Shown here: positions 34,682 to 44,509 of the stretch, piece by piece
Layout of the letters: each line of letters opens with the position of its first letter
Numbering within the stretch: position 1 is the stretch's first letter
Assembly: GCF_030409225.1 (NCBI RefSeq)
Contig: NZ_JAUFPK010000001.1
Location: 2,099,566-2,163,565 of the forward strand
DNA from: Aquisalimonas lutea
GTDB taxonomy: Bacteria > Pseudomonadota > Gammaproteobacteria > Nitrococcales > Aquisalimonadaceae
DNA length: 64,000 nt
Reading direction: 5' to 3'
The notes under the pieces: model-generated
What the model was told of the DNA's origin: nothing
Database searches by the model: none
What the model saw: the letters and a program-made list of their open reading frames with translations, nothing else
Translations under genes and position numbers: made by a program

Positions 34682-35455
34682 ATGGAATCGGCCCAGCTGT
34701 TCATCGGTTATGACTGGACGCTGTTCACCGGCCGCCTGGACGCGGTGGACGCGCACCGGAACCCGGCCCACACGCTGCTGCTGGGGATCGACGGGCCGTT
34801 CACCATGGGCGCTGACGGCGCCCGGCTCGTGCGCAGCGTGTGGGCATTGCCCGGGGCGACCGTGCCGCCCAGCCGGTACCAGGGAACACGCATCGGTCAG
34901 CTGCTGCTCGGGCCCCACCATCCGGTGGCGCGTCACGCCCGGCAGCTGGGCGCGGACCCGCTCGCGATGGACGGGCTTCCGGCGGTCCTGAGCGCGGAGC
35001 TTCCCGAAATCATGGCCCGGGCCGCGCTGGGCGACGTGGTCCCGGAGAAGCTGCTGGAGCGGCTCAACGCGCACCTCCCCGGTCCCCAGCCGCAGCCCCT
35101 GCACCCGCGGGTCAGCCGGGCCGTCCGGCTGCTGATGGACGCCCCGGGGCCGCCCCTGGATCAGGAGCACCTGGCGCGGCGCGTGGGCGTGTCGCAGGAA
35201 CGGCTCGGGCAGCTGTTCCGGGACGAGCTCGGCGTATCCCTGGGCCGCTACCGGCTCTGGACGCGGATCCAGCGGCTGGCCATGGCCATCGGCAGCAGCG
35301 GCAGTATCACCGAGGCGGCCCAGCAGGCGGGGTTCCGGGATCCGGGGCAGCTGGCCCGGGACTTCCGCATGCTGTTCGGGCTCAATCCGTCGAGCATCCT
35401 GCGCAACGCCCAGCCGCTGGCGGTTCATTCCCTGTTCCAGGGGCCGGACGGGTGA
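34682..35455 (+). CDS. AraC-family transcriptional regulator
   Basis: A 257-residue protein. The N-terminal 145 residues are a cupin-like sensing domain (LFIGYDWTLFTGRLDAVDAHRNPAHTLLLGIDGPF). The C-terminal 100 residues carry two helix-turn-helix motifs (DQEHLARRVGVSQERLGQLFRDELGVSLGRY and SITEAAQQAGFRDPGQLARDFRMLFGLNPS). The ATG at 34682 follows the PA2779-like gene by 50 bases. Its last 31 bases overlap the convergent symporter gene. The ligand is unknown. Confidence 0.88.
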   Translation: MESAQLFIGYDWTLFTGRLDAVDAHRNPAHTLLLGIDGPFTMGADGARLVRSVWALPGATVPPSRYQGTRIGQLLLGPHHPVARHARQLGADPLAMDGLPAVLSAELPEIMARAALGDVVPEKLLERLNAHLPGPQPQPLHPRVSRAVRLLMDAPGPPLDQEHLARRVGVSQERLGQLFRDELGVSLGRYRLWTRIQRLAMAIGSSGSITEAAQQAGFRDPGQLARDFRMLFGLNPSSILRNAQPLAVHSLFQGPDG

Positions 35456-36435
35456 TCCGGCAGGAGCACCGGCGCCAGTCGTGCGTGCAGGCACAGCAGG
35501 CCGAGCTCGACGAACGCCTGGACCACCAGGATGCCTGTGGCAAGCGCCGGCTCGGGCAGGGTCAGCGCGAAGGGCAGCGCCACCACGCCGTTGCGGGCGG
35601 CGATGCTGAACAGCAGGGTTCGCCCGGCGACGGCGCTCAGCCCGAGCGGGCGCGCGGCAGCCACCGATAGCAGAGGCGCTGCAACGGCGTAGGTGGCGCA
35701 AATGCCGGCGGCCATGGCCAGTTGCGGTAGCTGGTCGAGCCACGCCCGGCCGTGGCCGGCCGCCAGCAGGAACACGGCGGCAATCGCCAGCGGCGCCGTG
35801 CAGCGGGGGGCGTACCGGTGCACGGGGGCCACGCCCCGCACCGTGCGCGCCAGGGTGCCGAGCAGCATCGCCAGCGCCAGCGGCGCCAGGATGATCGCGG
35901 CCAGAATCACCAGGACCTCGTCCGTGGCGACGGCGGCGCGCCCCGCTCCCCCTGCCAGCACCACCAGCCAGGGCGGGACCAGGAGCAGCTGCCCGGCCAG
36001 CAGCACGGGCAGGGCCAGTGTGGCCTGCTGGACGCTGCCGCCGCCGCCGTGGGCGAAGGTGGCGAACCACCACGTCGACGGCGCGAGGAGGACGAGCAGC
36101 AGCGTGACGCGCGCGGTGACATCCGTGGCCAGCGGCAGCACCAGGGCGGCGACCAGCAGGGGGATGGCCGCGCCGTGGATGATGCCGAGCACCCCCAGGA
36201 ACCGCCGGCCGTCCGCCGCCGGGCGCAGGTCCCGCCAGGTGATGCGTGTGAAGACGGTGAACAGCAGCAGTGCCAGCACCGGCAACAGGAGGGGCTCCAG
36301 CCGCCCGGCGCCCGCGGGCAGGAGCCAGGCGAGAGCGATACCGGCAGCCAGTGCCGCCGGCGCCGCGACCAGGGGCGCCCGCAGGGGGACGAGCCCCTGG
36401 TCGTCGTCAATCGTCGTCGGTGTCCACCGCCTCAC
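35425..36435 (-). CDS. Bile acid:sodium symporter-like membrane protein
   Basis: A 336-residue protein with nine to ten membrane helices and the BASS/SBF pattern (LLVLLAPSTWWFATFAHGGGG, AVAGRTLLFSIAARNGVVALPFAL). There is no good start between the mltB stop at 36407 and the first helix. GTG at 36435, preceded by GGAGG at a 6-base spacing, is the best start, which makes the gene overlap the end of mltB by 29 bases. Substrate unknown; relatives move bile acids, arsenite or organic acids. Confidence 0.78.
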   Translation of the reverse strand: MRRWTPTTIDDDQGLVPLRAPLVAAPAALAAGIALAWLLPAGAGRLEPLLLPVLALLLFTVFTRITWRDLRPAADGRRFLGVLGIIHGAAIPLLVAALVLPLATDVTARVTLLLVLLAPSTWWFATFAHGGGGSVQQATLALPVLLAGQLLLVPPWLVVLAGGAGRAAVATDEVLVILAAIILAPLALAMLLGTLARTVRGVAPVHRYAPRCTAPLAIAAVFLLAAGHGRAWLDQLPQLAMAAGICATYAVAAPLLSVAAARPLGLSAVAGRTLLFSIAARNGVVALPFALTLPEPALATGILVVQAFVELGLLCLHARLAPVLLPDHPSGPWNRE

Positions 36436-37597
36436 GCAGTGCCTCCAGGAGCGCCGGGTCGGGGTGGCCGTCGGCCGGCCGGCCCGCCGCCTGCTGGAAG
36501 GAGCGGATGGCCGCCCGCGTGCTGGGGCCGGGCAGGCCGTCCGGTTCGCCGGCGTCATGACCCAGGGTGTTGAGCAGCTCCTGGGTTTCCCGGACGGCGT
36601 CGACGCTCAGGGCCTCTTCCTGCCAGCGTGTGTGCAGCCCGCCGAGCCCGCGGATGCGGTCGGCCAGGTGACCCACGGCGATGGCGTAGGAAACGGAGCG
36701 GTTCCAGCGCAGGATGACCCGGAAGTTGTCGTAGACGAGAAAGGCCGGGCCGTCGTGGCCGGCGGGCAGGACGATGCTGCCGTCCATGTCGGCCCGGGGC
36801 AGCGCGTCGCCGGCGGCGGTGCGGACCCCGAGCCCGGACCACGCCCGGATCGGGCGCCGGGTGTCCAGCGACGCCTGGCTGTAGTCGAAGTCGCCCGGCA
36901 GCTGCACCTCCCGGCCCCAGCGCTCCCCGGGCTGCCAGCCGGCGGCCCGCAGGTAGCTGCCCGCGGAGCCGAAGGCGTCCGCGAGACTGTTCCAGATGTC
37001 GATGCGCCCGGAGCCGTCGTAGTCGACGGCATGGGCGGCGAAGGTGGAGGGCATGAACTGCATGTGGCCCATGGCGCCCGCCCAGGAGCCGCGCATGCGC
37101 TCGGGCTGCATGTCGCCGGCGTCGACGATGCGCAGCGCCTCCAGGAACTGCTCGGTGAAGAATTCCGAGCGGCGCTGATCGCATGCCAGCGTGGCCAGGG
37201 CATCCAGCACCGGCAGGCCGCCGAAGTGATCCCCGAAATTGGTCTCCAGCCCCCAGAACGCCACCAGGTAGGCGGGCGGTACGCCGTAGTCGCGGTGGAC
37301 CCGCCGTAGCAGCGCTTCATGCTCCCGGAGCAGGCGGCGCCCCCGCTCGACGCGCTCGTCGGTGACCCGGCGATCCAGGTAGGCGCGGAAGGTGCGGAGG
37401 AACTCGGGCTGGCTGCGATCCAGCTCGATGACGCGCTCCCGCTGCTGCACCCCTGCCACGGCCTGCATGGCGGCCTCGGACGTGATCCCTGCTTCGCGCG
37501 CCTGGTCCCGCAGCCGGTCGCGGCAGGCATTGAAATCTGCATGAGCGGTGCTTGCCGCAAGCAGGAGGACCAGCAGCAGACTGCGCCAATACGCCAT
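36407..37597 (-). CDS. mltB: Lytic murein transglycosylase B, secreted
   Basis: A 396-residue transglycosylase with a Sec signal peptide (SLLLVLLLAASTAHA). The catalytic Glu is in FWGLETNFGDHFGG, followed by GAMGHMQFMPSTFAAHAVDYDGSGRIDIWNS-type sequences of the SLT_2 family. A C-terminal peptidoglycan-binding domain is present (TQELLNTLGHDAGEPDGLPGPSTRAAIRSFQ). AGGAGTGCC precedes ATG 37597. It lacks the lipobox of E. coli MltB, so it resembles the soluble Slt/RlpA-independent MltB group. First gene of a pair with the symporter. Confidence 0.92.
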   Translation of the reverse strand: MAYWRSLLLVLLLAASTAHADFNACRDRLRDQAREAGITSEAAMQAVAGVQQRERVIELDRSQPEFLRTFRAYLDRRVTDERVERGRRLLREHEALLRRVHRDYGVPPAYLVAFWGLETNFGDHFGGLPVLDALATLACDQRRSEFFTEQFLEALRIVDAGDMQPERMRGSWAGAMGHMQFMPSTFAAHAVDYDGSGRIDIWNSLADAFGSAGSYLRAAGWQPGERWGREVQLPGDFDYSQASLDTRRPIRAWSGLGVRTAAGDALPRADMDGSIVLPAGHDGPAFLVYDNFRVILRWNRSVSYAIAVGHLADRIRGLGGLHTRWQEEALSVDAVRETQELLNTLGHDAGEPDGLPGPSTRAAIRSFQQAAGRPADGHPDPALLEALREAVDTDDD

Positions 37598-37745
37598 CGG
37601 TGGCACTCCTCGGTAGGGACAGCATGGATCATACCCTGCCATCGTCCGCGGGAAACATCCCGGGGGCCATGCCCCGGCACTTTTGCACCCCTGTTGTGCG
37701 ACCGTTATGATCCCCGCTTTGCCGTCGGTTTGAACAGCCTCGGGG

Positions 37746-38333
37746 ATGGGCATGCTTGGTTTGCTGCGGGTCGCGCGCGTCATCGACGCGTGCAACAGCT
37801 TTGTTGGTCGCGCCATGGGCTGGGTCGCCCTGCTCATGGTGGCCATCGGCGTGATCAACGTGGTCGGCCGTTACCTGGGGGCCTACCTGGGCATGCAGCT
37901 CAGCAGCAACAGCCTGCTGGAAGCGCAGACCTACGCCTATTCGCTGGTGTTCCTGCTGGCCGCCGCGTATGTGCTGCGGCGCGAGGGCCACATCCGCGTG
38001 GATATCATCTACGCCGCCTGCAGCCAGCGCACGCGCGCCTGGGTGGACCTGATCGGCACGGCCCTGCTGCTGATCCCGTTCTGCGTCTTCGCGCTGTACT
38101 TCAGCGTCGACTACGTGGCCCATTCCTGGGAGGTGATGGAGTCAAGCCCCAATCCGGGCGGGCTCCCGCGGTATCCGCTCAAGACGGTGATTCTCGTTGC
38201 CTTCGCCATGCTCCTGCTGCAGGCCGGCAGCGAGATGATCAAGCGGGCGGCGTGGCTGCGCGGCGTGCCCGGCGCACCCGGGCCCGGTGAGGACGACATG
38301 CGTCGGGCCGTGGCCGAAGGGGACCAGGGGTAA
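37746..38333 (+). CDS. TRAP transporter small permease (mannitol/2-keto acid group)
   Basis: A 195-residue DctQ-like protein with four membrane segments. It belongs to the larger-loop group near COG4665: GRAMGWVALLMVAIGVINVVGRYL, SNSLLEAQTYAYSLVFLLAAAYVLRREGHIRVDIIY. Start may be ATG 37746 or 37752. Its stop and the start of the large permease gene share one base (TAATG). Confidence 0.9.
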   Translation: MGMLGLLRVARVIDACNSFVGRAMGWVALLMVAIGVINVVGRYLGAYLGMQLSSNSLLEAQTYAYSLVFLLAAAYVLRREGHIRVDIIYAACSQRTRAWVDLIGTALLLIPFCVFALYFSVDYVAHSWEVMESSPNPGGLPRYPLKTVILVAFAMLLLQAGSEMIKRAAWLRGVPGAPGPGEDDMRRAVAEGDQG

Positions 38334-39703
38334 TGGACTATCTCGCCTTCTGGATGTTCCCGCTGCTGGTGGTGTTCCTTCTCACCGGCTACCCGGTGGC
38401 GTTCGCGCTGGGCGGTTCGGCGGTGGTGTTCACCGTGCTGTTCAGTGACCTGCTGCCCACCCTGGGCGTGCTGTCGTTTCCGTGGGAGCCGGCGTTCAGC
38501 GCCCGGCGGCTGACGATCCTGCCGCAGCGGATCTTCGGCTCCATCATGGACAACTACACGCTGGTGGCAGTGCCGTTTTTCGTGTTCATGGGAGTGATGC
38601 TGGAGCGCTCGGGGCTGGCCGAGGATCTGCTCCAGACCATGGGCCGGCTGTTCGGGCGCATGCGCGGCGGGCTTGCGATCTCCGTGGTGGCCGTCGGCGC
38701 CCTGCTGGCGGCATCGACGGGCGTCGTCGGCGCGTCCGTGGTGACCATGACGGTGCTGGCGCTGCCGGTGATGCTCAAGTACGGCTACGACCGCGGGCTC
38801 GCCAGCGGCACCATTGCGGCGAGCGGCACCCTGGGGCAGGTCATCCCGCCGAGCATCGTGCTGATCATCCTGGGCGACCAGATGACCCGGGTGAACGTCG
38901 GTGACCTGTTCATGGGGGCGCTGCTGCCGGGTCTGGTGCTGGCCAGCCTGTACATCGTCTGGATCGCCCTCTATGCCTACGTCAAGGCCGACCGCGCTCC
39001 GGCCATGCCGAGCGTGGACGAGGATTTCGCCGTGAGCAACCTGGGGCTCGCGGTCGCCCGCAGCCTGGTGCCGCCCCTGGCGCTGGTAGCGGTGGTCCTG
39101 GGCACCATCTTCATGGGTATCGCCAGTCCCACCGAGGCCGGCGCCATGGGGGCCTTCGGCGCGTGCATTCTCGCCTTTCTCAACGGCCGGCTGACGCTGG
39201 CCAACGTGACGGCGGTGAACGAGGAGACCGTCCGCCTGACCAGCATGGTGTTCATCATCCTGGTCGGCGCCACCGCATTCGCGATGGTTTTCAATGCCCT
39301 GGGCGGCCACTGGATCGTCGAGGACTTCCTGTCGAATCTGCCCGGCGGCAAGTGGGGCTTCCTGTTCCTGGTCATGCTGACCATCTTCGTGCTCGGGTTC
39401 TTCCTGGACTTCATCGAGATCACGTTCATCGTCGTGCCGCTGGTCACGCCGGTGGCCATCCGCCTCGGGTTCGACCCGGTGTGGTTCGGCGTGCTGATCG
39501 CCATGAACCTGCAGGCGTCGTTCCTGACGCCGCCGTTCGGTTTCGCGCTGTTCTACCTGCGGGGAGCCGCGCCGCCGAGCGTGCGCACGCGGGATATCTA
39601 TCGCGGGATCGTGCCGTTTATCGCCATCCAGCTTCTGATGCTGGTGGTGCTGGTGCTGTTCCCGGAGCTGGTGCTGTGGCTGCCCGGTCTCGCCGGCAAC
39701 TAG
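38333..39703 (+). CDS. TRAP transporter large permease (mannitol/2-keto acid group)
   Basis: A 456-residue DctM-like protein with about twelve membrane segments. It has the insertion typical of COG4664 after helix 2 ([32 protein letters not shown]). Later it carries [37 protein letters not shown] and [19 protein letters not shown]. It pairs with the small permease just upstream. The binding protein is encoded convergently just downstream. Confidence 0.94.
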   Translation: MDYLAFWMFPLLVVFLLTGYPVAFALGGSAVVFTVLFSDLLPTLGVLSFPWEPAFSARRLTILPQRIFGSIMDNYTLVAVPFFVFMGVMLERSGLAEDLLQTMGRLFGRMRGGLAISVVAVGALLAASTGVVGASVVTMTVLALPVMLKYGYDRGLASGTIAASGTLGQVIPPSIVLIILGDQMTRVNVGDLFMGALLPGLVLASLYIVWIALYAYVKADRAPAMPSVDEDFAVSNLGLAVARSLVPPLALVAVVLGTIFMGIASPTEAGAMGAFGACILAFLNGRLTLANVTAVNEETVRLTSMVFIILVGATAFAMVFNALGGHWIVEDFLSNLPGGKWGFLFLVMLTIFVLGFFLDFIEITFIVVPLVTPVAIRLGFDPVWFGVLIAMNLQASFLTPPFGFALFYLRGAAPPSVRTRDIYRGIVPFIAIQLLMLVVLVLFPELVLWLPGLAGN

Positions 39704-39752
39704 GCGCGTCGGCGGGAAGCGGACGGGGCCCGGCCCCGTCCGCCGGTCGACA

Positions 39753-40838
39753 TCAGCGATTGAAGATGTAGTCGCGGTACTGGTACGTGGTGCGCTGGTT
39801 CCAGCCCCGCAGCTTGTCGCGGAACGCCACCCAGTCCTCGTAGATGCGCGCGTACATCTCGTCGTTCATGTCTTCCTCGTGGACTTCCGCCGCGCCCTCG
39901 CGGAAGGCATCCAGCACGGAGTCCGGGAAGTTGAGCACCTCGATGCCGTGCTCTTCCTGGAGCGTCTTCAGCGCCTCGGGGTTGGTGCTCAGGTACTGGG
40001 CCGCCATCCAGCTGTTGGCCTCGTAGCAGCATGCCTTGATCTGGTGCTGGATGTCCGCGGGGAAGTCGTTCCAGACGTCCAGGTTGAAGTAGAAGCCGAG
40101 CATGGCGCTGGGCTCGGCCCAGCTGGGCATGTAGTAGTACCGGGCGACCTCGTGCATGCCCAGGGTCATGTCGTCGTAGGGGCCGACCCATTCGGCCGCG
40201 TCCAGGGCACCCCGGTCCATGGCGGTGTAGACCTCGCCGCCGGGCAGCTGCTGGATGTTGACACCCGCCTTGGCCATGACGCGCCCGCCGTGACCGGGGA
40301 AGCGCATGCGCAGCCCGCGCAGGTCCTCCGGCGACTCCACGCGCTCGTTGAACCAGCCGCCGGTCTGGGCACTGGTGTTGCCGCCCGGGAAGGCGATCAT
40401 GTTGTCGCGGGCGTTGAGCTCGTCCCACAGCTTCTGCCCGTTGCCGGCGAGCATCCAGGCATTCTGCTCGGTGAGCGTCATGCCGAACGGAATGGAGGTA
40501 TAGAACCCGTGCGCCGGCGACTGCCCGATGTAGTAGTAGGGTGCCGTATGGCAGCAGGAGAACGCGCCGCTGGAGACGGCGTCATACACCTCCAGGGGCC
40601 CGATCTGGTCGCCGCCGGGGTAGGTGCGGACCTGCACGTCGCCGTCGGTCATCTCGCCGATGCGCCGGGCGAAGTACTCGGCGGTGCCGTAGAGGTTGTC
40701 CAGCGCGGCCGGCCAGGACGTGGGCATTTCCAGCCGGAAGGTCCGGTTGCGGGCGATGACGTTGGGGGAGTAGACGGTGCTGGCGGCGACCGCGGTCGCA
40801 GTCGCACCGGAGGCAGTGAGAAAATGACGTCGTTTCAT
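39753..40838 (-). CDS. TRAP substrate-binding protein (TakP/FcbT1-like)
   Basis: A 361-residue periplasmic protein with a twin-arginine-type signal ([19 protein letters not shown]). Family signatures: [64 protein letters not shown] and [22 protein letters not shown]. This group binds 2-keto acids, lactate or aromatic acids, often as dimers. Start at 40838 fits the signal peptide. The gene faces the permease genes tail to tail, separated by 49 bases, so it must have its own promoter. Confidence 0.92.
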   Translation of the reverse strand: MKRRHFLTASGATATAVAASTVYSPNVIARNRTFRLEMPTSWPAALDNLYGTAEYFARRIGEMTDGDVQVRTYPGGDQIGPLEVYDAVSSGAFSCCHTAPYYYIGQSPAHGFYTSIPFGMTLTEQNAWMLAGNGQKLWDELNARDNMIAFPGGNTSAQTGGWFNERVESPEDLRGLRMRFPGHGGRVMAKAGVNIQQLPGGEVYTAMDRGALDAAEWVGPYDDMTLGMHEVARYYYMPSWAEPSAMLGFYFNLDVWNDFPADIQHQIKACCYEANSWMAAQYLSTNPEALKTLQEEHGIEVLNFPDSVLDAFREGAAEVHEEDMNDEMYARIYEDWVAFRDKLRGWNQRTTYQYRDYIFNR

Positions 40839-41063
40839 GGGGGCTTCTCCCTCGTTCGTTATTGGTGCCAGAGGAAACCGGGGGTGATCGCGGACGGGGT
40901 TCGGCCCGCGGGTCACCCGCACCAGGCAACCATAACGCGGGTTGCCGCCGGACGCGAGAACGACGCGGGTTGCGGCTTCGCCCGGGAGCGCTTTGTTCCC
41001 TCCGGGCGAACGGGTATCGTTGCCGGTCTGCGTCGCCAGTCACAGGATCCGCAGGAGGACATC

Positions 41064-41600
41064 ATGGGACGGCATTTCGACTCCGCACCGGGGCTCTGCG
41101 AACAGCCCGACCCGCAGACCTGGGGGTTCGCCCTGAATCACACGATGCTGCGCATCAAGGACCCGGAGCGCAGCCTGGATTTCTACACCCGGGTGCTGGG
41201 CATGCGGCTTGTGCGCAAGCTCGAGTTCCCGGCCATGGAGTTCACGCTGTACTTCCTGGCGCTGATTCCGGAGGACGAAGCCGGTGGCGTGCCCGTGGAC
41301 GAGGGCGAGCGGACGGCGTGGACCTTCGGCCGCGAAGCCGTGCTGGAACTCACGCACAACTGGGGCAGCGAGAACGATCCGTCCGTGCAGTATCACAGCG
41401 GCAACGAGCCGCCCCAGGGGTTCGGGCACATCGCTGTGGCGGTGCCGGATGTCTATGCGGCCTGCCAGCGTTTCGAGGACCTGGGCGTGGCGTTCGTCAA
41501 GCGCCCCGACGATGGCAAGATGAAAGGAATCGCCTTTATCAGGGATCCCGACGGATACTGGATCGAGATTGTCGAGCCGGCGCGCATGGGCGGCCTCTGA
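41064..41600 (+). CDS. gloA: Lactoylglutathione lyase (glyoxalase I)
   Basis: A 178-residue enzyme converting the hemithioacetal of methylglyoxal and glutathione to S-lactoylglutathione. Metal ligands appear in [23 protein letters not shown] (His), [11 protein letters not shown] (Glu), [20 protein letters not shown] (His) and [10 protein letters not shown] (Glu). The longer length and [21 protein letters not shown] fit the zinc-type GloA of the eukaryote/Pseudomonas group. GCAGGAGG lies just upstream of ATG 41064. Confidence 0.95.
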   Translation: MGRHFDSAPGLCEQPDPQTWGFALNHTMLRIKDPERSLDFYTRVLGMRLVRKLEFPAMEFTLYFLALIPEDEAGGVPVDEGERTAWTFGREAVLELTHNWGSENDPSVQYHSGNEPPQGFGHIAVAVPDVYAACQRFEDLGVAFVKRPDDGKMKGIAFIRDPDGYWIEIVEPARMGGL

Positions 41601-41657
41601 GCACACGCCCGGCGCTGGCCGCCGTTATTCCGCTGCCACTGGAGAGCGCGCCCGCCC

Positions 41658-42476
41658 ATGTCTGCCCTGGGGCCCCGTGAGGTCGAGCCGGACGCCTGGA
41701 GTGAATGGGCGCGCGAGGCCGTGCGTCTGCTCGCGGGGCGGCCGTTGTATACCGGCAGCGCGCTGGCGCTGCTCATGGTCCTCCTGTACGCGGTGCACCT
41801 GGTGGAGTGGCTGCCGGTCCGCCGGTTTGCCATGCTGCTGTGCGTCACCCTGGGCCTGATGGTGTTCGTGCGGCTGGCGTGGTTCGTCGACCACGCACGC
41901 CGGCCGCGGCCGACCCAGCTGATGCCCGTGAACGGCGACCTGTTGCTCGCGGTGGGATGCGCGGCGGCGGCCATGGCCCTGCACGGGGCCCTGATCGCCA
42001 TGACCGATCCCCTGGTCGACGGCTTCCGGACATTCGTGGAGCAGGCAGGGCTGTGGCAGCCGGTGCGCGGCGACGGGCTGCCCGCCGAGCCGCCGCTGCG
42101 GCAGACCCTGCTCGGCCCGATACTGGTGCCCGGTGTGCTGTTCGGCGCCGCCCTGCTGGGCATCCTGCTGATGCTGCTGGCCTTCGGGCAGTGGTTCATC
42201 CTGCCGATGATGGTGCTGCACCAGCCGCCGCTGCCCCCGGCCATGGCCATGAGCGCCAGGGCGTACCCGCTCAATCCCGTGCCGGTGATGGGGCTCACCG
42301 GGCTGCTGATGATCGCCGTCGCGGCCCTGGTGGTGACCGCGGGCTGGGCCTTCATCATCCTGCTGCCGTTCTGCGGGGCGCTGCTGTACGTCTCCTACCG
42401 CGACGTGTTCCTGGGCGACGAAGCCGATGCGCCGGAGGTGGTGGAGGACGAGGCGGAAGATACCGCCCGCTCCTGA
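41658..42476 (+). CDS. Hypothetical integral membrane protein
   Basis: A 272-residue protein with about six to seven hydrophobic segments (LYTGSALALLMVLLYAVHLV, VPGVLFGAALLGILLMLLAF, GLLMIAVAALVVTAGWAFII) and an acidic C-terminal tail (DEADAPEVVEDEAED). I do not recognise the family; the layout resembles BPSS1780-like or DUF-type membrane proteins. A 14-base palindrome follows directly. Confidence 0.75.
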   Translation: MSALGPREVEPDAWSEWAREAVRLLAGRPLYTGSALALLMVLLYAVHLVEWLPVRRFAMLLCVTLGLMVFVRLAWFVDHARRPRPTQLMPVNGDLLLAVGCAAAAMALHGALIAMTDPLVDGFRTFVEQAGLWQPVRGDGLPAEPPLRQTLLGPILVPGVLFGAALLGILLMLLAFGQWFILPMMVLHQPPLPPAMAMSARAYPLNPVPVMGLTGLLMIAVAALVVTAGWAFIILLPFCGALLYVSYRDVFLGDEADAPEVVEDEAEDTARS

Positions 42477-42489
42477 GGAAACGTTTCCT
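42476..42489. repeat. 14-bp palindrome AGGAAACGTTTCCT
   Basis: A perfect palindrome beginning at the last base of the preceding stop codon. Its halves match the first seven bases of the MITE-like terminal repeats (GGAAACG). It may be a protein-binding site, or a remnant of an excised element. Confidence 0.45.
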
Positions 42490-42547
42490 TAATCCGTGAA
42501 TGCCGATCGGGTACGATGGCGCGCCGTTTAAACCGAGGAGGCGGCTC

Positions 42548-44029
42548 GTGAACGCCGTGGGTCAGCATCCCCTGCAACCCGACCGTGAGTCGCTGGCCCG
42601 GCAGCTGTGCCGGCGCTACCACGGCATCGTGGACGATCCCGAAGCGCTGGTTCAGGCCTTGCTGCGGCCCCTGCCGGCGACGCTGTGGGCGCATCCGCTG
42701 CGGCTGTCCCGGGATGAGCTCATGGACATCCTGGTCGCCGACGGCCTGGATCCGGCGCCCATGCGCTGGTGGTCCGGGGGCGTACGCCTGCCGCCGGATG
42801 CCCGGCCCGGGAGGCACTGGGGGTTCCTGGCGGGACTGTTCCAGGTGCAGGAAGAGGTGTCCATGCTCCCGGTCACGCTCCTGGATCCCCGGCCCGGGGA
42901 GCGGGTGCTGGACCTGTGCGCGGCGCCCGGCAACAAGACCGCGCAGATCGCCGTCGCCATGGGCAACCGCGGCACAGTCATGGCCAACGACCTGCAGAAG
43001 GGCCGGCTCGCGGCGCTGCGGCAGACCATCAAGCGCCTGGGCCTGATGAACGTGGTCATCACGGCCCAGGACGGGCAGAGCATCGGCGCCCGCGCCGGCA
43101 TGTTCGACCGGGTGCTCGTGGACGCCCCCTGCACCTGCGAGGGCACGTTCCGCAAGGTCGCCCACCCCCACGCCAGCAACGCAGCGTTCCGTAGCCGCCA
43201 GGCGGCGACCCAGGTGCGCCTGCTGGAGCGCGCCGTCCGCCTGACGCGGCCCGGGGGGCGGGTGGTGTATGCCACCTGCACGCTTGCGCCGGAGGAGAAC
43301 GAGGCGGTTGTCGACACGGTTCTCCAGCGCCACGGCGACGGCCTGCGCGTGGTGCCGGCGAGGCTCGACGGCCTGGCCGCGGACGCGGGCGTGACGCACT
43401 GGGCGGGCCGTACGTATCACCCCTCGGTCGCCGACACGCTCCGCGTGTGGCCCCACCGCAACGATACCGGCGGCTTCTTCGTCGCCGTGCTGGAGCGCAG
43501 CGGCGACGGCGAGGCATTGCCGGAGCCGCGCTGGTTCCGGCCGCCGGAGGAACCCCGGGAGTGGCTGGCGCCCCTGACCGAGCGCTTCGGCATTCCGGAT
43601 TCGGCGTTTGCCGGCGTGGTGCCGGTCAAGCGCGGCAACAAGCACCTGCACCTGGCGCCGGTGGATCATCGCTACCCCGAGGCCCCGGCGCCGGTGATGC
43701 TCGGCCTGCCCGCCGTCCGTCGCCGGAGCATGCCGCCCAAGCCGACCACCGCCGCCGCCATGCTCTACGGCGGCGCGGCGACGCGCAATCACGTGGATCT
43801 CGGCCGTGATCAGGCCCAGGCGTATCTCGACCGGGCGGACATCACCGGCCTGGCGTCGTCACAGCTGGCCGCCTGCACCGGGCCGGGCTACGTGGTGCTG
43901 CGGTACCGGGGGTACGTGCTGGGCCTGGGACAGCTGATCTACGACCGCGCGACGGGGGATCCCCGCATCGCGAGCCTCATGCCCAAGGCTTGGGCCCGCG
44001 ATGCCGCCACACTGGTGGAGGAGGGCTGA
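42548..44029 (+). CDS. RsmF-like rRNA (cytosine-C5) methyltransferase
   Basis: A 493-residue SAM-dependent enzyme of the NOL1/NOP2/Sun family. SAM motif I is VLDLCAAPGNKTAQI. The two functional cysteines are in DAPCTCEGTFRK (motif IV) and YATCTLAPEENEAV (motif VI). The long C-terminal part (LHLAPVDHRYPE...LASSQLAACTGPGYVVLRYRGYVLGLGQ) is the PUA-like RNA-binding region of RsmF-type proteins. GTG at 42548 is preceded by GAGGAGG. The precise cytosine is inferred from family only. Confidence 0.85.
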   Translation: MNAVGQHPLQPDRESLARQLCRRYHGIVDDPEALVQALLRPLPATLWAHPLRLSRDELMDILVADGLDPAPMRWWSGGVRLPPDARPGRHWGFLAGLFQVQEEVSMLPVTLLDPRPGERVLDLCAAPGNKTAQIAVAMGNRGTVMANDLQKGRLAALRQTIKRLGLMNVVITAQDGQSIGARAGMFDRVLVDAPCTCEGTFRKVAHPHASNAAFRSRQAATQVRLLERAVRLTRPGGRVVYATCTLAPEENEAVVDTVLQRHGDGLRVVPARLDGLAADAGVTHWAGRTYHPSVADTLRVWPHRNDTGGFFVAVLERSGDGEALPEPRWFRPPEEPREWLAPLTERFGIPDSAFAGVVPVKRGNKHLHLAPVDHRYPEAPAPVMLGLPAVRRRSMPPKPTTAAAMLYGGAATRNHVDLGRDQAQAYLDRADITGLASSQLAACTGPGYVVLRYRGYVLGLGQLIYDRATGDPRIASLMPKAWARDAATLVEEG

Positions 44030-44052
44030 GCGGCGCGGCGCGTTACAGGAAA

Positions 44053-44373
44053 CTAGCCGGTACCGTTGGCCACGGGCGGCCAGAGTGCGGCGATTTCCCG
44101 GCGCTGGTCGGCGGGCGAGAAGCGCTCCCAGACCAGGCCGTTGATGTCGTAGTCGATGCTCAGCGTGGGTGCACTGGTGTCTTCCCAGCCCAGCTCGCGG
44201 ACGGTGCCGGCCTCCTCCGGCAGGTGGCGCACCGACAGGTTGACCTCCGCCGTGCGCCACAGGGCATAGCGGCCCGGGACCACCAGCTCCGGCTCCACGC
44301 CCAGTCGCCGGGTGTAGTCCTGGATGCTCGCCTCGACGTCGGCGACGGCCAGGGCGACGTGAAACCGTTTCAT
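44053..44373 (-). CDS. VOC/glyoxalase-fold protein
   Basis: A 106-residue single-domain protein with the VOC fold (KRFHVALAVADVEASIQDYTRRLGVEPELVVPGRYALW...VNLSVRHLP). The C-terminal helix (RREIAALWPP) is unlike true glyoxalases. The His near the start and the missing later Glu make enzymatic activity uncertain. It converges with the methyltransferase gene. Confidence 0.75.
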   Translation of the reverse strand: MKRFHVALAVADVEASIQDYTRRLGVEPELVVPGRYALWRTAEVNLSVRHLPEEAGTVRELGWEDTSAPTLSIDYDINGLVWERFSPADQRREIAALWPPVANGTG

Positions 44374-44459
44374 GGCGGTGGCCTCCCGCTCGCGGCCGCC
44401 CGTTGAAGGCAAGGGTTAACCCAAGCATAGCAGTCGGGCGTGCCGATTCCCGGGGGGAC

Positions 44460-44488
44460 CGCCGCCGCGGATTTGCGCCGCGGCGGCG
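44460..44488. terminator. GC-rich hairpin
   Basis: CGCCGCCGCGG (44460-44470) pairs with CCGCGGCGGCG (44478-44488) around ATTTGCG. No T-run follows. It lies between the divergent VOC gene and the leader peptide and overlaps a possible -35 (TTGCGC), so it may serve as insulation or regulation. Confidence 0.45.
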
Positions 44489-44509
44489 CCGGGTGCTATG
44501 TTGCTTGCC

